Shown piece after piece: positions 10,088-19,387 of a stretch of DNA of 64,000 nt (position 1 is the stretch's first letter; each line of letters starts with the position of its first letter). The position numbers and the translations under genes were made by a program. Source of the DNA: Altererythrobacter xiamenensis (GTDB taxonomy: Bacteria; Pseudomonadota; Alphaproteobacteria; Sphingomonadales; Sphingomonadaceae); the NCBI RefSeq assembly GCF_900177715.1, contig NZ_FXWG01000001.1, positions 1-64,000 on the forward strand, read 5' to 3'. The notes under the pieces are model-generated. The model had not been told where the DNA came from. It did not search any database and was given only the letters and a program-made list of their open reading frames with translations.

Positions 10088-10453
10088 ATGGCTCTTTACG
10101 AGCATATCTTTCTCGCGCGTCAGGACCTGAGCCAGTCCCAGGTCGACGCGCTGGCGGCAGCCGCCACCGAAATCGTCGAACAGAACGACGGCAAGGTCAC
10201 CAAGACCGAGACCTGGGGTCTCAAGTCGCTCGCCTACAAGATCGACCGTAACCGCAAGGCACACTTCGTGATGCTCAACATCGATGCCCCGGGCACCGTT
10301 GTCGAGGAACTCGAGCGCCAGACCCGTATCAACGAAGACGTCATCCGCTACATGACCATTCGTGTCGACGAACACGAAGACGGTCCTTCGGTGATGATGC
10401 GCAAGAACGACCGCGACAAGAAGCGTCGCAGCGATCGTGAGGAGCGTAACTGA
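10088..10453 (+). CDS. rpsF: 30S ribosomal protein bS6
   Basis: 121 residues from ATG 10088 with an AAAGGAAG site. The start [13 protein letters not shown] and the segment [19 protein letters not shown] are typical of bS6, which binds 16S rRNA with bS18 in the 30S platform. The C-terminus is basic-acidic and ends DREERN. E. coli S6 ends in Glu-Glu, the attachment point for RimK, which is also encoded in this window at 15027-15932. The gene overlaps rpsR by one base (TGATG) and heads the S6-S18-L9 operon, the usual alphaproteobacterial order. Confidence 0.97.
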   Translation: MALYEHIFLARQDLSQSQVDALAAAATEIVEQNDGKVTKTETWGLKSLAYKIDRNRKAHFVMLNIDAPGTVVEELERQTRINEDVIRYMTIRVDEHEDGPSVMMRKNDRDKKRRSDREERN

Positions 10454-10677
10454 TGGCACGTCCGTTTTTCCGCCGCCGCAAATCCTGCCCGTTCTCGGGC
10501 AAGAACGCGCCGAAGATCGATTACAAGGATACGCGCCTTCTGCAGGGCTTCATGTCCGAGCGTGGCAAGATCGTTCCTTCCCGTATCACCGCCGTCAGCG
10601 CCAAGAAGCAGCGCGAACTCGCCAAAGCGATCAAGCGCGCTCGCCACATCGGCCTGCTGCCCTACATCGTGAAGTAA
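10453..10677 (+). CDS. rpsR: 30S ribosomal protein bS18
   Basis: 74 residues. The ATG overlaps the rpsF stop codon by one base, and the GAGGAG inside the end of rpsF is its ribosome binding site, so the two are translationally coupled. The protein has the bS18 pattern: basic N-terminus [31 protein letters not shown] and the C-terminal [11 protein letters not shown]. It forms a heterodimer with bS6 on the 30S platform. Length is normal. Confidence 0.97.
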   Translation: MARPFFRRRKSCPFSGKNAPKIDYKDTRLLQGFMSERGKIVPSRITAVSAKKQRELAKAIKRARHIGLLPYIVK

Positions 10678-10690
10678 GAGGAGAAGACAC

Positions 10691-11368
10691 ATGGATATCA
10701 TCCTCCTCGAACGTATCGAGAAGCTCGGCACGATCGGCGACGTCGTCACCGTCAAGGACGGTTACGCCCGCAACTTCCTGCTCCCGCAGAACAAGGCTCT
10801 GCGCGCCAACGAAGCCAACAAGAAGGTCTTCGAAGCGAACCGCGAACGCCTTGAAAAGGAAAACGCAGAGAAGCGTTCGGAAGCCGAAAAGCAGGGCGAG
10901 AAGGTCGACGGCACCGAGATCGTCCTGATCCGCGCTTCCTCGAACGCCGGCCAGCTGTACGGCTCGGTCAACGTCCGTGACATCGTTGCCGGCCTCGCCG
11001 ACAAGGGTCACGAGATCGACAAGAAGCAGGTCATCATGGGCAGCCCGATCAAGACGATCGGCATGCACGAAGTGACCATCGCCCTCCACCCCGAGGTGCA
11101 TGTGACGGCCAAGGCCAATGTCGCACGTTCCGAAGACGAGGCCGAATTGCAGAGCCAGGGCGTCGACGTGCTCGCGCAAATGTTCGAAGAAGAACAGCGC
11201 GAAATCGAAGAAGCTGCCGAAGCGAACCGCGTCGATCCGACGCTCGAACCGGGCGAAATCCCCTCCGAGCTGTTCGAAGACGGCGTCGAGCCGCAGCCCG
11301 AAGGTGAGGCTGTGGAAGCAGCGGCCGAAGACGCTTCGGACGATGCTGAAAAGAGCGACGAGGCCTGA
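10691..11368 (+). CDS. rplI: 50S ribosomal protein bL9 with a long acidic C-terminal extension
   Basis: 225 residues, ATG 10691 after GAGGAG. Residues 1-150 are a complete bL9: the N-terminal rRNA-binding domain ([22 protein letters not shown]), the long connecting helix and the C-terminal domain. The last 70 residues are Glu/Ala/Asp-rich and disordered, ending SDEA. Typical bL9 is about 150 residues, so the tail is an addition, shared with the bS16 in this window. It ends the rpsF operon and is followed by a strong intrinsic terminator. Confidence 0.96.
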   Translation: MDIILLERIEKLGTIGDVVTVKDGYARNFLLPQNKALRANEANKKVFEANRERLEKENAEKRSEAEKQGEKVDGTEIVLIRASSNAGQLYGSVNVRDIVAGLADKGHEIDKKQVIMGSPIKTIGMHEVTIALHPEVHVTAKANVARSEDEAELQSQGVDVLAQMFEEEQREIEEAAEANRVDPTLEPGEIPSELFEDGVEPQPEGEAVEAAAEDASDDAEKSDEA

Positions 11369-11403
11369 GGGCTTAGTCGAGCTCTAGCTCACTGATCCAA
11401 AAG

Positions 11404-11448
11404 GGGTCGGGACCAGCGATTTGTCCGCTGTTCCCGGCCCTTTTTCTT
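11404..11448 (+). terminator. Rho-independent terminator of the rpsF-rpsR-rplI operon
   Basis: GGGTCGGGACCAGCG (11404-11418) pairs with CGCTGTTCCCGGCCC (11426-11440), with one wobble and one mismatch, across a 7-base loop. TTTTTCTT follows at once. It lies 35 bases after the rplI stop. Confidence 0.9.
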
Positions 11449-11514
11449 TGCGGCCACTCACGCAAAGGAACCGCTGTCCTTGGATTGACGCAAATTGCGC
11501 GCTATCGGGCGTCG

Positions 11515-12954
11515 ATGAACGATTCACGCACAATAGTATCCGAACTGCAGGCCATTTTTGACCGCGCCTGCGAAGAACTCCGCACCGATATCCTCGCCTT
11601 CGCCAAGGATGGCACCACACCGCCACAGCGCAAGCGAGAGGACGGTAGCTACGCCTATCCGGAATTACGGCTGCATTTCTCCGGCGAGGGCAATCCGTCC
11701 GACCGCTCGCGCGCCTTCGGACGGCTCGAACAGCCAGGGGTCTATTCGACGACGATCACACGCCCGTCGCTCTTCGCCAGTTACCTCGAAGAACAGATCG
11801 ATCTGATCACCAAAGACTATGATGTTCGGCTCGAGGTTTCCCCCTCGCGCCAGGAGATCCCTTTCCCCTATGTGCTCGATGGCGACGCGGGCGCTATGAT
11901 GGCGGGAATAGCGCCGCATGAACTTGCCAAGCACTTCCCCGCGACGGATCTGGCGCTGATCGGCGACGAGCTGGCCGATGGGCAGGAACTGAATGAGCCC
12001 GTCGAAACCTATCCATTGTCGCTGTTTGACGGGCTGCGCACAGATTACTCGCTGGCGCGTCTCGCGCACTACACCGGCACCCGCACGGACGATTTCCAGC
12101 ACTTCATACTGTTCACCAACTACCACCGCTATGTCGATGAGTTCGTTGACTGGGCAGCGCAGCAGGTCGGCACGGATGGCTATATCGGTCTGACCGGTGC
12201 AGGCGGGCTCAGTATCGGCACAGAGACCGAAGACGCGCGCAGCCAGCTGTCCGACACCGCCTGGCGCAAACACCAGATGCCGGCCTATCACCTCATGCGC
12301 GAGGACAAGAGTGGTATCACCTTGGTCAACATCGGTGTCGGCCCTTCGAATGCGAAGACGATCTGCGATCACCTGGCTGTGTTGCGCCCGCACAGCTGGC
12401 TGATGATCGGCCACTGCGGCGGACTTCGCTCAAGCCAGAAGATCGGCGATTTCGTCCTCGCCCATGCCTATCTGCGCGACGATCACGTGCTCGACGGGGT
12501 TCTCCCTCCCGAGATCCCGATCCCTCCCATTGCCGAGGTACAGCAAGCGCTCGCCGGGGCTGCGGAGTCGGTTTCAGGTACGCAGGGCGCGAACCTCAAG
12601 CAGCGCATGCGCACGGGCACGGTCGTGACGACCGACGACCGCAACTGGGAACTCCTCTATTCGAACAGCGCCAAGCGATTCTCGCAGAGCCGCGCGATCG
12701 CGATCGAAATGGAAAGTGCCACCATCGCTGCACAGGGTTATCGCTTCCGCGTCCCCTACGGCACGCTGCTATGCGTGTCGGACAAGCCGCTCCACGGCGA
12801 AATCAAGCTGCCGGGACAGGCCAACCAGTTCTACGAGGAAGCCATCGCCGCGCATCTCCAGATTGGACTGGTGGCGTGCAAGCGCCTGCGCGATGAAGGT
12901 GACCGGCTGCATTCGCGCAAGCTGCGCGCGTTCAACGAGCCGCCCTTCAGATAA
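11515..12954 (+). CDS. amn: AMP nucleosidase
   Basis: 479 residues from ATG 11515; a TTG 30 bases upstream is possible but the first ATG gives a length like the 484-residue E. coli enzyme. It hydrolyses AMP to adenine and ribose 5-phosphate in purine salvage. The N-terminal half is the AMN-specific domain (YPELRLHFSGEG, RSFAFGR-like segment). The C-terminal half is a nucleoside-phosphorylase fold with GHCGGLRSSQKIGDFVLA and the nucleoside-site AIEMESATIAAQGYRF. No strong ribosome binding site is visible. An SDR gene follows 22 bases downstream. Confidence 0.92.
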   Translation: MNDSRTIVSELQAIFDRACEELRTDILAFAKDGTTPPQRKREDGSYAYPELRLHFSGEGNPSDRSRAFGRLEQPGVYSTTITRPSLFASYLEEQIDLITKDYDVRLEVSPSRQEIPFPYVLDGDAGAMMAGIAPHELAKHFPATDLALIGDELADGQELNEPVETYPLSLFDGLRTDYSLARLAHYTGTRTDDFQHFILFTNYHRYVDEFVDWAAQQVGTDGYIGLTGAGGLSIGTETEDARSQLSDTAWRKHQMPAYHLMREDKSGITLVNIGVGPSNAKTICDHLAVLRPHSWLMIGHCGGLRSSQKIGDFVLAHAYLRDDHVLDGVLPPEIPIPPIAEVQQALAGAAESVSGTQGANLKQRMRTGTVVTTDDRNWELLYSNSAKRFSQSRAIAIEMESATIAAQGYRFRVPYGTLLCVSDKPLHGEIKLPGQANQFYEEAIAAHLQIGLVACKRLRDEGDRLHSRKLRAFNEPPFR

Positions 12955-12976
12955 GAAGCAGTCAGGGAGAGATACA

Positions 12977-13744
12977 TTGTCGAACAGATCGCGCTCTATC
13001 GAAGGTCGCATCGCCATCGTAACCGGTGCCGCCAGCGGCATGGGCCGCGCTACGGCCAAACTGCTCGCAAGCGAGGGTGCCAAGGTTGCCGTCACCGACC
13101 TCGATCTGGGCGCGTGTCAGGAAGTTGCGCGTGACTGCGGTGTCAACGCGCGGCCCTATGCGCTCGACGTATCCAATGCCGAAACCATCAAGAGCGTGGT
13201 GGCCCGGATCGCAGAGGACTTCGGAGGCATAGACATTCTCATCAACAATGCGGGCGTCTCGTGTCATGCTTCGCTCGACGCGGACGACGACGAATACGAA
13301 GAGGTGTGGAACCGCGCCCTCACCATCCTGCTCACCGGTCAGCAGCGTATGGTGCGCGCGGCATTGCCTCATCTGCGCGAGAGCGATGCGCCGCGCATCG
13401 TCAACATCGCCTCGACCGAAGGGCTCGGCGCGACGCCCGGACTTTCACCCTATGTGGCGGCAAAGACCGGGGTCACCGGCCTAACCCGATCGATGGCTGT
13501 CGACCTCGGCCCCGAAGGCATCACCGTTAACTGCCTCTGCCCCGGCCCGATCAATACCGCGATGACCTCGAGCATCTCGGACGAGCACAAGACGATCTAC
13601 GCCAAGCGACGCACCGCACTGAGACGGTACGGAGATCCTGAAGAAGTCGCGCATGTCACGATATCCCTCGTGCTGCCCGCAGCGAGCTTCATCACTGGCG
13701 CCGTGATACCTGTCGACGGCGGATTGATGGCAAGGAACGCTTGA
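12977..13744 (+). CDS. Short-chain dehydrogenase/reductase
   Basis: 255 residues from TTG 12977 with AGGGAGAG five bases upstream. Classical SDR motifs are present: dinucleotide-binding TGAASGMG at 16-23, NNAG at 90-93, catalytic Ser146, Tyr159 and Lys163 (YVAAK), and the PGPINTAM segment after the active site. Asp41 after the second strand favours NAD+ over NADP+. The substrate is unknown. It follows amn by 22 bases and may be cotranscribed, without an obvious pathway link. Confidence 0.88.
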   Translation: MSNRSRSIEGRIAIVTGAASGMGRATAKLLASEGAKVAVTDLDLGACQEVARDCGVNARPYALDVSNAETIKSVVARIAEDFGGIDILINNAGVSCHASLDADDDEYEEVWNRALTILLTGQQRMVRAALPHLRESDAPRIVNIASTEGLGATPGLSPYVAAKTGVTGLTRSMAVDLGPEGITVNCLCPGPINTAMTSSISDEHKTIYAKRRTALRRYGDPEEVAHVTISLVLPAASFITGAVIPVDGGLMARNA

Positions 13745-13842
13745 GGGTCTGCCGCTCGATCGCTGCTTGTCATTTCTCGAGGGTGGTCATCGCGCGATAC
13801 GATAGCTAGGCGCTCTCCCCGATAACAAAGAGAGTTTCACTT

Positions 13843-15000
13843 ATGCCTGCATTCCCCCGGTTGCTGATAGCCTGTTCCGCTCTGTTGCTCGGCAGCGGCA
13901 ATGGTCTGGCGCAAACTGACAGCACTGGCAGCACTGGCAGCAATGCGACCACCACCCTTGCAAAGCTCGAGCAATTCGATGCTTTCGCGCGCGAATATCG
14001 GTTGCGGCATTCAGTTCTCAGCATGTCGTACGCGATCGTCAAAGATGGCGAAATCATAGCGTCCGAGGGTATCGGATGGCAGGATCACGACGCCGAAGAG
14101 AGAACCACCAAAGACACAAGCTATCTCGTGGCGTCGATCACCAAGACCTTCACGGCCGCCACCTTGCTGGGCATGGATGCAGATGGTCTGATCGACCTCG
14201 ACGACGACTTCACGAAGCTAAGCGACTGGGAATCGCGGTGTGAGTGGCTCTCGACCAGCGGGAACATATTCGGGGGCGGAAAGGCCCTGGATGATGGCTA
14301 CACTCCGCCACCTATCGACTGCTCGGCAAGCCTGACCCTGCGACAGGTCTTGCAAATGCGCGTGCTCGGCCAACCGGGCAGCAACTTCCTCTACAATCCC
14401 ATCGTTTACGGTCGTTTGTCCAACTGGGTTGAAGAACAAACCGGCACGACATTTGACGTTTGGGTGCGCCGCTATGTGATCGACAAGGCCGGACTCCAAA
14501 ATATCGCCGCTGGATGGCGAGACGGCCAAGGTGGAGACGCGCTGCGCATGCTGGCGCCCCCGTTTCGCCACGCACCCGAACAACCGGACAATCTCGATCC
14601 GTCGGTACTGCCAAATCCTGAAATGAACGGTTCAAGCGGTATTATCGCCAGCGCCCATTCTCTCGCGGAGTACTCGATCGCGCTGGACGAAGGCCGTATC
14701 CTCAAACCCGAGTTGCTGGACCAGATGTGGACTCCGCCCACTGACGGCGATGGCAGTAGGGCAAGCTACGCCTATGGCTGGTGGAGTCAGGAATGGAACG
14801 GGAAACGTCTGGTCTGGCATGGCGGGTGGTGGCCGGACGCCTATGCCGGTTTCCTGCTGAAAGTACCCGAAGAAAACCTCACCCTGGTTGCATACGGCAA
14901 TACGGATGGCTTGCATTGGGGCAACCGGCTCCAGGTTGCTGAAATCCAGAAATCCCCTCTGGCGCTGAAATTCCTGGAGTTATTTGCCGCGAGCAAATGA
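13843..15000 (+). CDS. Secreted beta-lactamase-fold serine hydrolase (class C / S12 family)
   Basis: 385 residues with a Sec signal peptide ending GLAQ, then a Ser/Thr/Gly linker. The active-site SxxK is Ser98-Ile-Thr-Lys101 and a C-terminal HGG triad (WHGGWWPD) is present. The usual YxN motif reads Tyr184-Asn-Pro: the catalytic Tyr is kept but Asn is replaced by Pro. Such proteins are periplasmic esterases, D-aminopeptidases, carboxypeptidases or beta-lactamases. The altered motif makes a true AmpC less likely. It stands alone and is convergent with rimK. Confidence 0.82.
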   Translation: MPAFPRLLIACSALLLGSGNGLAQTDSTGSTGSNATTTLAKLEQFDAFAREYRLRHSVLSMSYAIVKDGEIIASEGIGWQDHDAEERTTKDTSYLVASITKTFTAATLLGMDADGLIDLDDDFTKLSDWESRCEWLSTSGNIFGGGKALDDGYTPPPIDCSASLTLRQVLQMRVLGQPGSNFLYNPIVYGRLSNWVEEQTGTTFDVWVRRYVIDKAGLQNIAAGWRDGQGGDALRMLAPPFRHAPEQPDNLDPSVLPNPEMNGSSGIIASAHSLAEYSIALDEGRILKPELLDQMWTPPTDGDGSRASYAYGWWSQEWNGKRLVWHGGWWPDAYAGFLLKVPEENLTLVAYGNTDGLHWGNRLQVAEIQKSPLALKFLELFAASK

Positions 15001-15026
15001 CTGAAATCGGGTAACTGGCATCCATT

Positions 15027-15932
15027 TCACCCCCTGCCCTTGGTCTTGGTCTTCCCGTCCTTGGCGTTCTTCTCGATGAAGTCGATGATCATGCCGGCGA
15101 CATCCTTGCCGGTCGCCTTCTCGATACCCTCGAGACCGGGCGAAGAGTTGACTTCCATGATCACGGGTCCGTGATTGCTGCGCAGCATGTCGACGCCGCA
15201 AACATTCAGTCCCATGCGCTTGGCCGCGCGCACCGCGGTCGAGCGTTCTTCGGGCGTGATCTTGATCACCTGCGCGCTGCCGCCACGGTGGAGGTTTGAG
15301 CGGAAATCATCCGCCGCACCTGTGCGTTTCATGGCCGCGACGACCTTGCCGCCGACCACCAGCGCGCGGATGTCGGTGCCGCCGGCTTCCTTGATGAACT
15401 CCTGCACGAGGATGTTGACGTTGGCCCCGCGGAAGGCCTCGATCACGGACTTGGCCGAGGACATCGTTTCGGCCAGCACGACCCCGATCCCCTGCGTCCC
15501 CTCAAGCAGTTTGATCACCACCGGCGGGCCCTTCACCGCCTTGATGATCTCTTCGGCCTGTTTGGGATCGTTGGCATAGGCCGTAAGCGGCAGGCCCAGC
15601 CCGTGCTTGGCGAGGATCTGCATGCTTCTGAGCTTGTCCCGGCTGCGCCCGATGGCGACGCTTTCGTTGAGCGGCCAGCAGCCGCGCATTTCGAACTGGC
15701 GCAGGATGGCGAGCCCGTAATTGGTGATCGAGGCACCGATACGCGGGATGACTGCGTCATAGCCGACCATCGGTTCGCCATTATAGAACACTTCGGGACG
15801 ATGGCTGGCGATGTGCACCGTGCAGCGCAAGGTGTTGACGATATCCAGACTGTGCCCGCGCTCCTCCGCCGCCTCGACCAGACGCTTGTGCGAGTAAAGA
15901 TTGGGATTGCGCGCCAACATGGCGATTTTCAT
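15027..15932 (-). CDS. rimK: Ribosomal protein S6 glutamate ligase
   Basis: 301 residues, against 300 in E. coli RimK. It is an ATP-grasp ligase that adds glutamates to a C-terminus, classically of ribosomal protein S6. Seen: [16 protein letters not shown], the ATP-binding [18 protein letters not shown], the [27 protein letters not shown] core and the metal-binding [14 protein letters not shown]. Its start overlaps the stop of the upstream retropepsin-like gene by four bases (ATGA), so the two are coupled. Its expected substrate gene rpsF is 5 kb away. Confidence 0.93.
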   Translation of the reverse strand: MKIAMLARNPNLYSHKRLVEAAEERGHSLDIVNTLRCTVHIASHRPEVFYNGEPMVGYDAVIPRIGASITNYGLAILRQFEMRGCWPLNESVAIGRSRDKLRSMQILAKHGLGLPLTAYANDPKQAEEIIKAVKGPPVVIKLLEGTQGIGVVLAETMSSAKSVIEAFRGANVNILVQEFIKEAGGTDIRALVVGGKVVAAMKRTGAADDFRSNLHRGGSAQVIKITPEERSTAVRAAKRMGLNVCGVDMLRSNHGPVIMEVNSSPGLEGIEKATGKDVAGMIIDFIEKNAKDGKTKTKGRG

Positions 15933-16366
15933 GTCTTATGTCCTTTGACGGGTTCGCGGCCGGGGCTCTGAAGCCAACTGTGTCCGCTGTCGACGACAAA
16001 ACGCCGACGTAAGGAAGAACGGCCGATCAACATCGGAAATTTCATGTCGCTACGGTTTGCCAAGCTGATCTCTGCGCGGAATTCCAGACTGCCGATGCGC
16101 AGCGGCGTCTTGATGACATAGCGGCGCTGGGTTTCGCCGTTGGAGCTTGTAATACCGCGAATGTCGACGTGGATCGCCTCGCATTCATGGCGCACCCCGC
16201 CCCAGTCGACCGCGAAGCGCACAAACCGCTCGCCATCGCGCCTGAACTCCTCGAGCACATGGGCGTGAAGCGACGACGTCCGCGCCCCGGTGTCGATCTT
16301 GGCCGGAATGTCACGCAGACCGAGCTCGGGCAGAAATGCCATTTCCCGCCAGCCGAGCGTGGTCAT
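15929..16366 (-). CDS. RimB-like retropepsin-fold protein (ATP-dependent zinc protease family)
   Basis: 145 residues from ATG 16366. It belongs to the family annotated as ATP-dependent zinc protease, with a retropepsin-like Asp-Thr-Gly-Ala motif at Asp25 ([11 protein letters not shown]) and a C-terminal MLIGRSSL segment. In Pseudomonas a similar protein, RimB, is encoded with RimK and modulates S6 glutamylation. Here it overlaps rimK by four bases, supporting the same partnership. Frame-open sequence further upstream runs into the propeller gene and is not part of it. The start is weakly supported because no clear ribosome binding site is seen. Confidence 0.8.
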   Translation of the reverse strand: MTTLGWREMAFLPELGLRDIPAKIDTGARTSSLHAHVLEEFRRDGERFVRFAVDWGGVRHECEAIHVDIRGITSSNGETQRRYVIKTPLRIGSLEFRAEISLANRSDMKFPMLIGRSSLRRRFVVDSGHSWLQSPGREPVKGHKT

Positions 16367-16383
16367 CGTTCTGACGGGCTTGC

Positions 16384-17418
16384 TCAATCGAAGATCGCCA
16401 TTCCGTCGCCCCCGCCTTCGCCCGGCAGGCGGCGCAGCACTTCGCCGCTGTCGTAGTCGACCTCGGCAATCGTGTTGCTGCGGGTTTCCGCGACATAGAT
16501 CCGCTCGCCATCGGGCGACCACAGCACCGTGACCTGAAAGCGTTGCTCGGCCTCATCCGGGCTGGAAACCGCAATGCTGCGCAGCACCTCGCCGCTCGCA
16601 AGATCGATGACGGACATTCCGCCATCCTGAAGGTCGCTCGTCACTGCAACGTCGCCCTGCGGGCGGATCGCGATGCGCAGCGGGAAGGCTCCGGTCGCAA
16701 CGGTCTTGCGGATTTCGAGCGTCTGCGGATCGAGTTCGAATGCTGCGTTCGACCCCCGCGCAGAAACCCAGAGCGCCTTGCCGTCGGGCGAAAGCGCAAT
16801 CCCTTCCGGCTCGATCCCGACCTCCACCGAACGCGGCGCGCGGCGTGTCTTCAGATCGACGAGCGTGACGGTCTTCGACCCGAGATCGGTCGTCCAGGCA
16901 TGATTGCCATTAGGGGCAACCACGAGCATGTGGCTGCCCTGCTTCGCCGTCGAATATTCGAAGGTCTCCGCAGAACCGAGCGGGTCCCTGATCCAGAACA
17001 CCGACTGGCGGCCCTCTGCCGTCGCGTAGAGATCGCCATTGGCATGCCACTGGATGCCGTGCGGCCGGGCGTTATCGCCGAGGTCGATACTCTTCACCTT
17101 GGCGAGGTCTTCGGCGCGGAAGATATCGACGCTCGTCCCGCCATAGCAGGCGAGCGCGACATGCGTGTCATCGGGCGAAGTCGCCAATTCATGCGGGTTG
17201 GCGCAGCTATCGACCCGGGCGGTCTCGGCTCCGCTGGCGAGGTCGATCCGCGCCAGCGTGTTGCCGAACTTGCCCGCCACGAACAGCGCCCCTGCCCCGT
17301 CGCCTTCGGCGGAACGTTGCGACGCCGCACCCTCCCCCGCGACCGGAGCGCAGGCGGCAGCGCCAAGCGCAAGCGCTGCGATTGAGCCAACGAACCGCAC
17401 CTGCATGCTCATCACCAT
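16384..17418 (-). CDS. Beta-propeller (YncE/SMP-30-like) lipoprotein
   Basis: About 344 residues; ATG 17418 is taken, with ATGs at 17412 and 17406 as alternatives. The signal peptide ends GAAACAP, a lipobox. Repeated blade motifs such as PNGNHAWTTDLGSKTVTLVDL and SPDGKALWVSARGSN mark a six- or seven-bladed YVTN/YncE-type propeller. No catalytic residues stand out. It begins three bases after the peptidase M2 stop and precedes the rimB-like gene by 17 bases, so M2 peptidase, propeller, rimB-like and rimK may be one transcript. Function is unknown. Confidence 0.75.
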   Translation of the reverse strand: MVMSMQVRFVGSIAALALGAAACAPVAGEGAASQRSAEGDGAGALFVAGKFGNTLARIDLASGAETARVDSCANPHELATSPDDTHVALACYGGTSVDIFRAEDLAKVKSIDLGDNARPHGIQWHANGDLYATAEGRQSVFWIRDPLGSAETFEYSTAKQGSHMLVVAPNGNHAWTTDLGSKTVTLVDLKTRRAPRSVEVGIEPEGIALSPDGKALWVSARGSNAAFELDPQTLEIRKTVATGAFPLRIAIRPQGDVAVTSDLQDGGMSVIDLASGEVLRSIAVSSPDEAEQRFQVTVLWSPDGERIYVAETRSNTIAEVDYDSGEVLRRLPGEGGGDGMAIFD

Positions 17419-17420
17419 GA

Positions 17421-19301
17421 TTACCAACCCTTGGGCTTGCCCTCGTTCTGCTCTTCAAGCCATTCCATCAGCGGGGCGAAATATTCGACCATCGCCTTGC
17501 CGCTCATCTGGCGTTCGCCGGTGAAGGCTTCGAGCGCATCGGGCCACGGTTTCGACGCACCCATTTCCAGCATCGCATTGAGGTTCTTGCCGACTTCCTC
17601 GTTACCGTAGAACGAACAGCGGTGAAGCGGCCCTTCCCAACCGGCCTGATCGCAAGCCGCCTTGTAAAACTGGAACTGCAGGATCCGCGCGAGGAAATAG
17701 CGGGTGTAAGGCACATTGCCCGGCACGTGGTATTTCGCACCAGGATCGAAGGCATCAGGGCCGCGCGGCACCGGCGGGACAATGCCCTGATACTGGTAGC
17801 GCAGGCTGGTCCACTGCTCGTTGTAGTCGGCGGGCGCGACCGATCCGTCGAACAGGCTCCAGCGATAGCGGTCGACCAGCAGGCCGAACGGCAGGAAGGC
17901 AACCTTGTCCATCGCCTGGCGCAGCAGCAGGCCGATATCCTTGTCGGCGCTGGGTACGTCGCTTTCGTCGAGCATGTCGATCTGGACGAGATATTCGGGC
18001 GTAATCGACAGCGCGATCATGTCCCCGATGGCTTCGTGGAAACCGTCGTTGGCACCGTTGAGATGCAGGTAATCCTGGCTGTTGTAGGCGCGCTGGTAAT
18101 AATTGTGGCCCAGCTCGTGGTGGATGGTGATGAAATCGTCCGCATTCTGCTTGATGCACATCTTGATGCGCAGATCGTCGACATTGTCGACATCCCAGGC
18201 GCTGGCGTGGCAGACGACTTCGCGGTCGGCAGGCTTCACGAACTGGCTGCGTTCCCAGAAGGTTTCGGGCAGCGGCGCAAAACCCATCGAGCTGAAGAAA
18301 TCTTCGCCTGCGCGAACCATGTCGATTTCGCTGAGGCCCTTCTCCTCGATCAGCTCCGTCAGGTCATAGCCGATGTCGCCCGCCCCTTCGGGTGCGACGA
18401 GAGGGTAGATATTGCCCCATTCCTGCGCCCACATATTGCCCAGCAGATCGGCGCGGATCGGGCCGTTGGCGGGCTGGATCTCGTCACCGTACTTCTCGTT
18501 GAGCTTGCTGCGGACATAGGTGTGGAGCGCGACATAGAGCGGCTTTACTTCCTGCCACATCCGCTCGGTCTCCGCCGCGAACTGGTCGGGATCCATGTCG
18601 TAGTTCGAGCGCCACATCGCGCCGAGGTCGGCAAAGCCCAGCTCCTTGGCGCCCTCGTTGGCGATCGACACCATGCGGGTGTAATCATCGCGCATCGGCG
18701 CGCCGACATTATCATGCCAGCTCGCCCACATCTCGGCGAGCTCTTCAGGCGTACGCTCGAGATTGCCCATTTCCGCCTCGATGTCGGAGCCGTTGATTTC
18801 CTCGCCATTCAGCGTGCCGCGACCCTTGCCGTATGCAGCGCCGAGAGCCGTCGCGATCGAGGCGAGCTCGGTAGCCGCACCATCGCGCACCGGCGCGGGC
18901 ATGACGATGCCATTGCGCAGCATGTCGAGCTTGCGCGCGACCTCGGGATCGAGCCCGTCTACCTGCGCGTATTTCGCAGCGTCATTGGCATAGGTCACCG
19001 CCTTCGCCGTGGCTTCCGCGCCGTATTTCGCGGCGAGTTCGTTGGAATCGTGAATGATGTAGGTGTTGTTGATCCACTCGACCCGGGCATATTCGACCGA
19101 GAAATCGAACATGTCCTTCTCGACCATGGCGATCCAGTCGGCCGCGCCCTGCGGGGTCAGCGGATAGGGGTTCGCCTCTTCCTGAACGACAGGTGCGGCT
19201 GCAGCAGTCTGAGCTGGCTCTGCCTGCACGGTCGCGCAGGCGGCAAGCGAAAGAGCAATCGCAGAAGCGCCCATGAGGCGGGCGGCATTGGCGAGTTTCA
19301 T
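17421..19301 (-). CDS. M2-family metallopeptidase (bacterial ACE-like dicarboxypeptidase), lipoprotein
   Basis: 626 residues from ATG 19301; six extra in-frame residues upstream are less likely. Signal peptide with lipobox LAAC. The gluzincin motif is His395-Glu396-Leu-Gly-His399, with the third ligand Glu423 24 residues on (GFHEAIGD), the spacing of angiotensin-converting enzyme. The length matches single-domain bacterial ACE homologues. It should remove dipeptides from peptide C-termini on the periplasmic side. The gene heads the run toward rimK. The two conserved chloride-ligand positions were not checked. Confidence 0.9.
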   Translation of the reverse strand: MKLANAARLMGASAIALSLAACATVQAEPAQTAAAAPVVQEEANPYPLTPQGAADWIAMVEKDMFDFSVEYARVEWINNTYIIHDSNELAAKYGAEATAKAVTYANDAAKYAQVDGLDPEVARKLDMLRNGIVMPAPVRDGAATELASIATALGAAYGKGRGTLNGEEINGSDIEAEMGNLERTPEELAEMWASWHDNVGAPMRDDYTRMVSIANEGAKELGFADLGAMWRSNYDMDPDQFAAETERMWQEVKPLYVALHTYVRSKLNEKYGDEIQPANGPIRADLLGNMWAQEWGNIYPLVAPEGAGDIGYDLTELIEEKGLSEIDMVRAGEDFFSSMGFAPLPETFWERSQFVKPADREVVCHASAWDVDNVDDLRIKMCIKQNADDFITIHHELGHNYYQRAYNSQDYLHLNGANDGFHEAIGDMIALSITPEYLVQIDMLDESDVPSADKDIGLLLRQAMDKVAFLPFGLLVDRYRWSLFDGSVAPADYNEQWTSLRYQYQGIVPPVPRGPDAFDPGAKYHVPGNVPYTRYFLARILQFQFYKAACDQAGWEGPLHRCSFYGNEEVGKNLNAMLEMGASKPWPDALEAFTGERQMSGKAMVEYFAPLMEWLEEQNEGKPKGW

Positions 19302-19387
19302 CGAAGCGTATCCTCTCAAAATGTAATCCGGTTACAGTTGCAAACAGTTTGAACGTCTCGCGGAACGGAATCAACCGGACGCGCGGC

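Noticed and set aside
17622-19352. Long plus-strand open frame opposite the M2 peptidase
   Set aside because: Mirror of a high-GC coding gene with all catalytic motifs; the antisense product has no recognisable domain.
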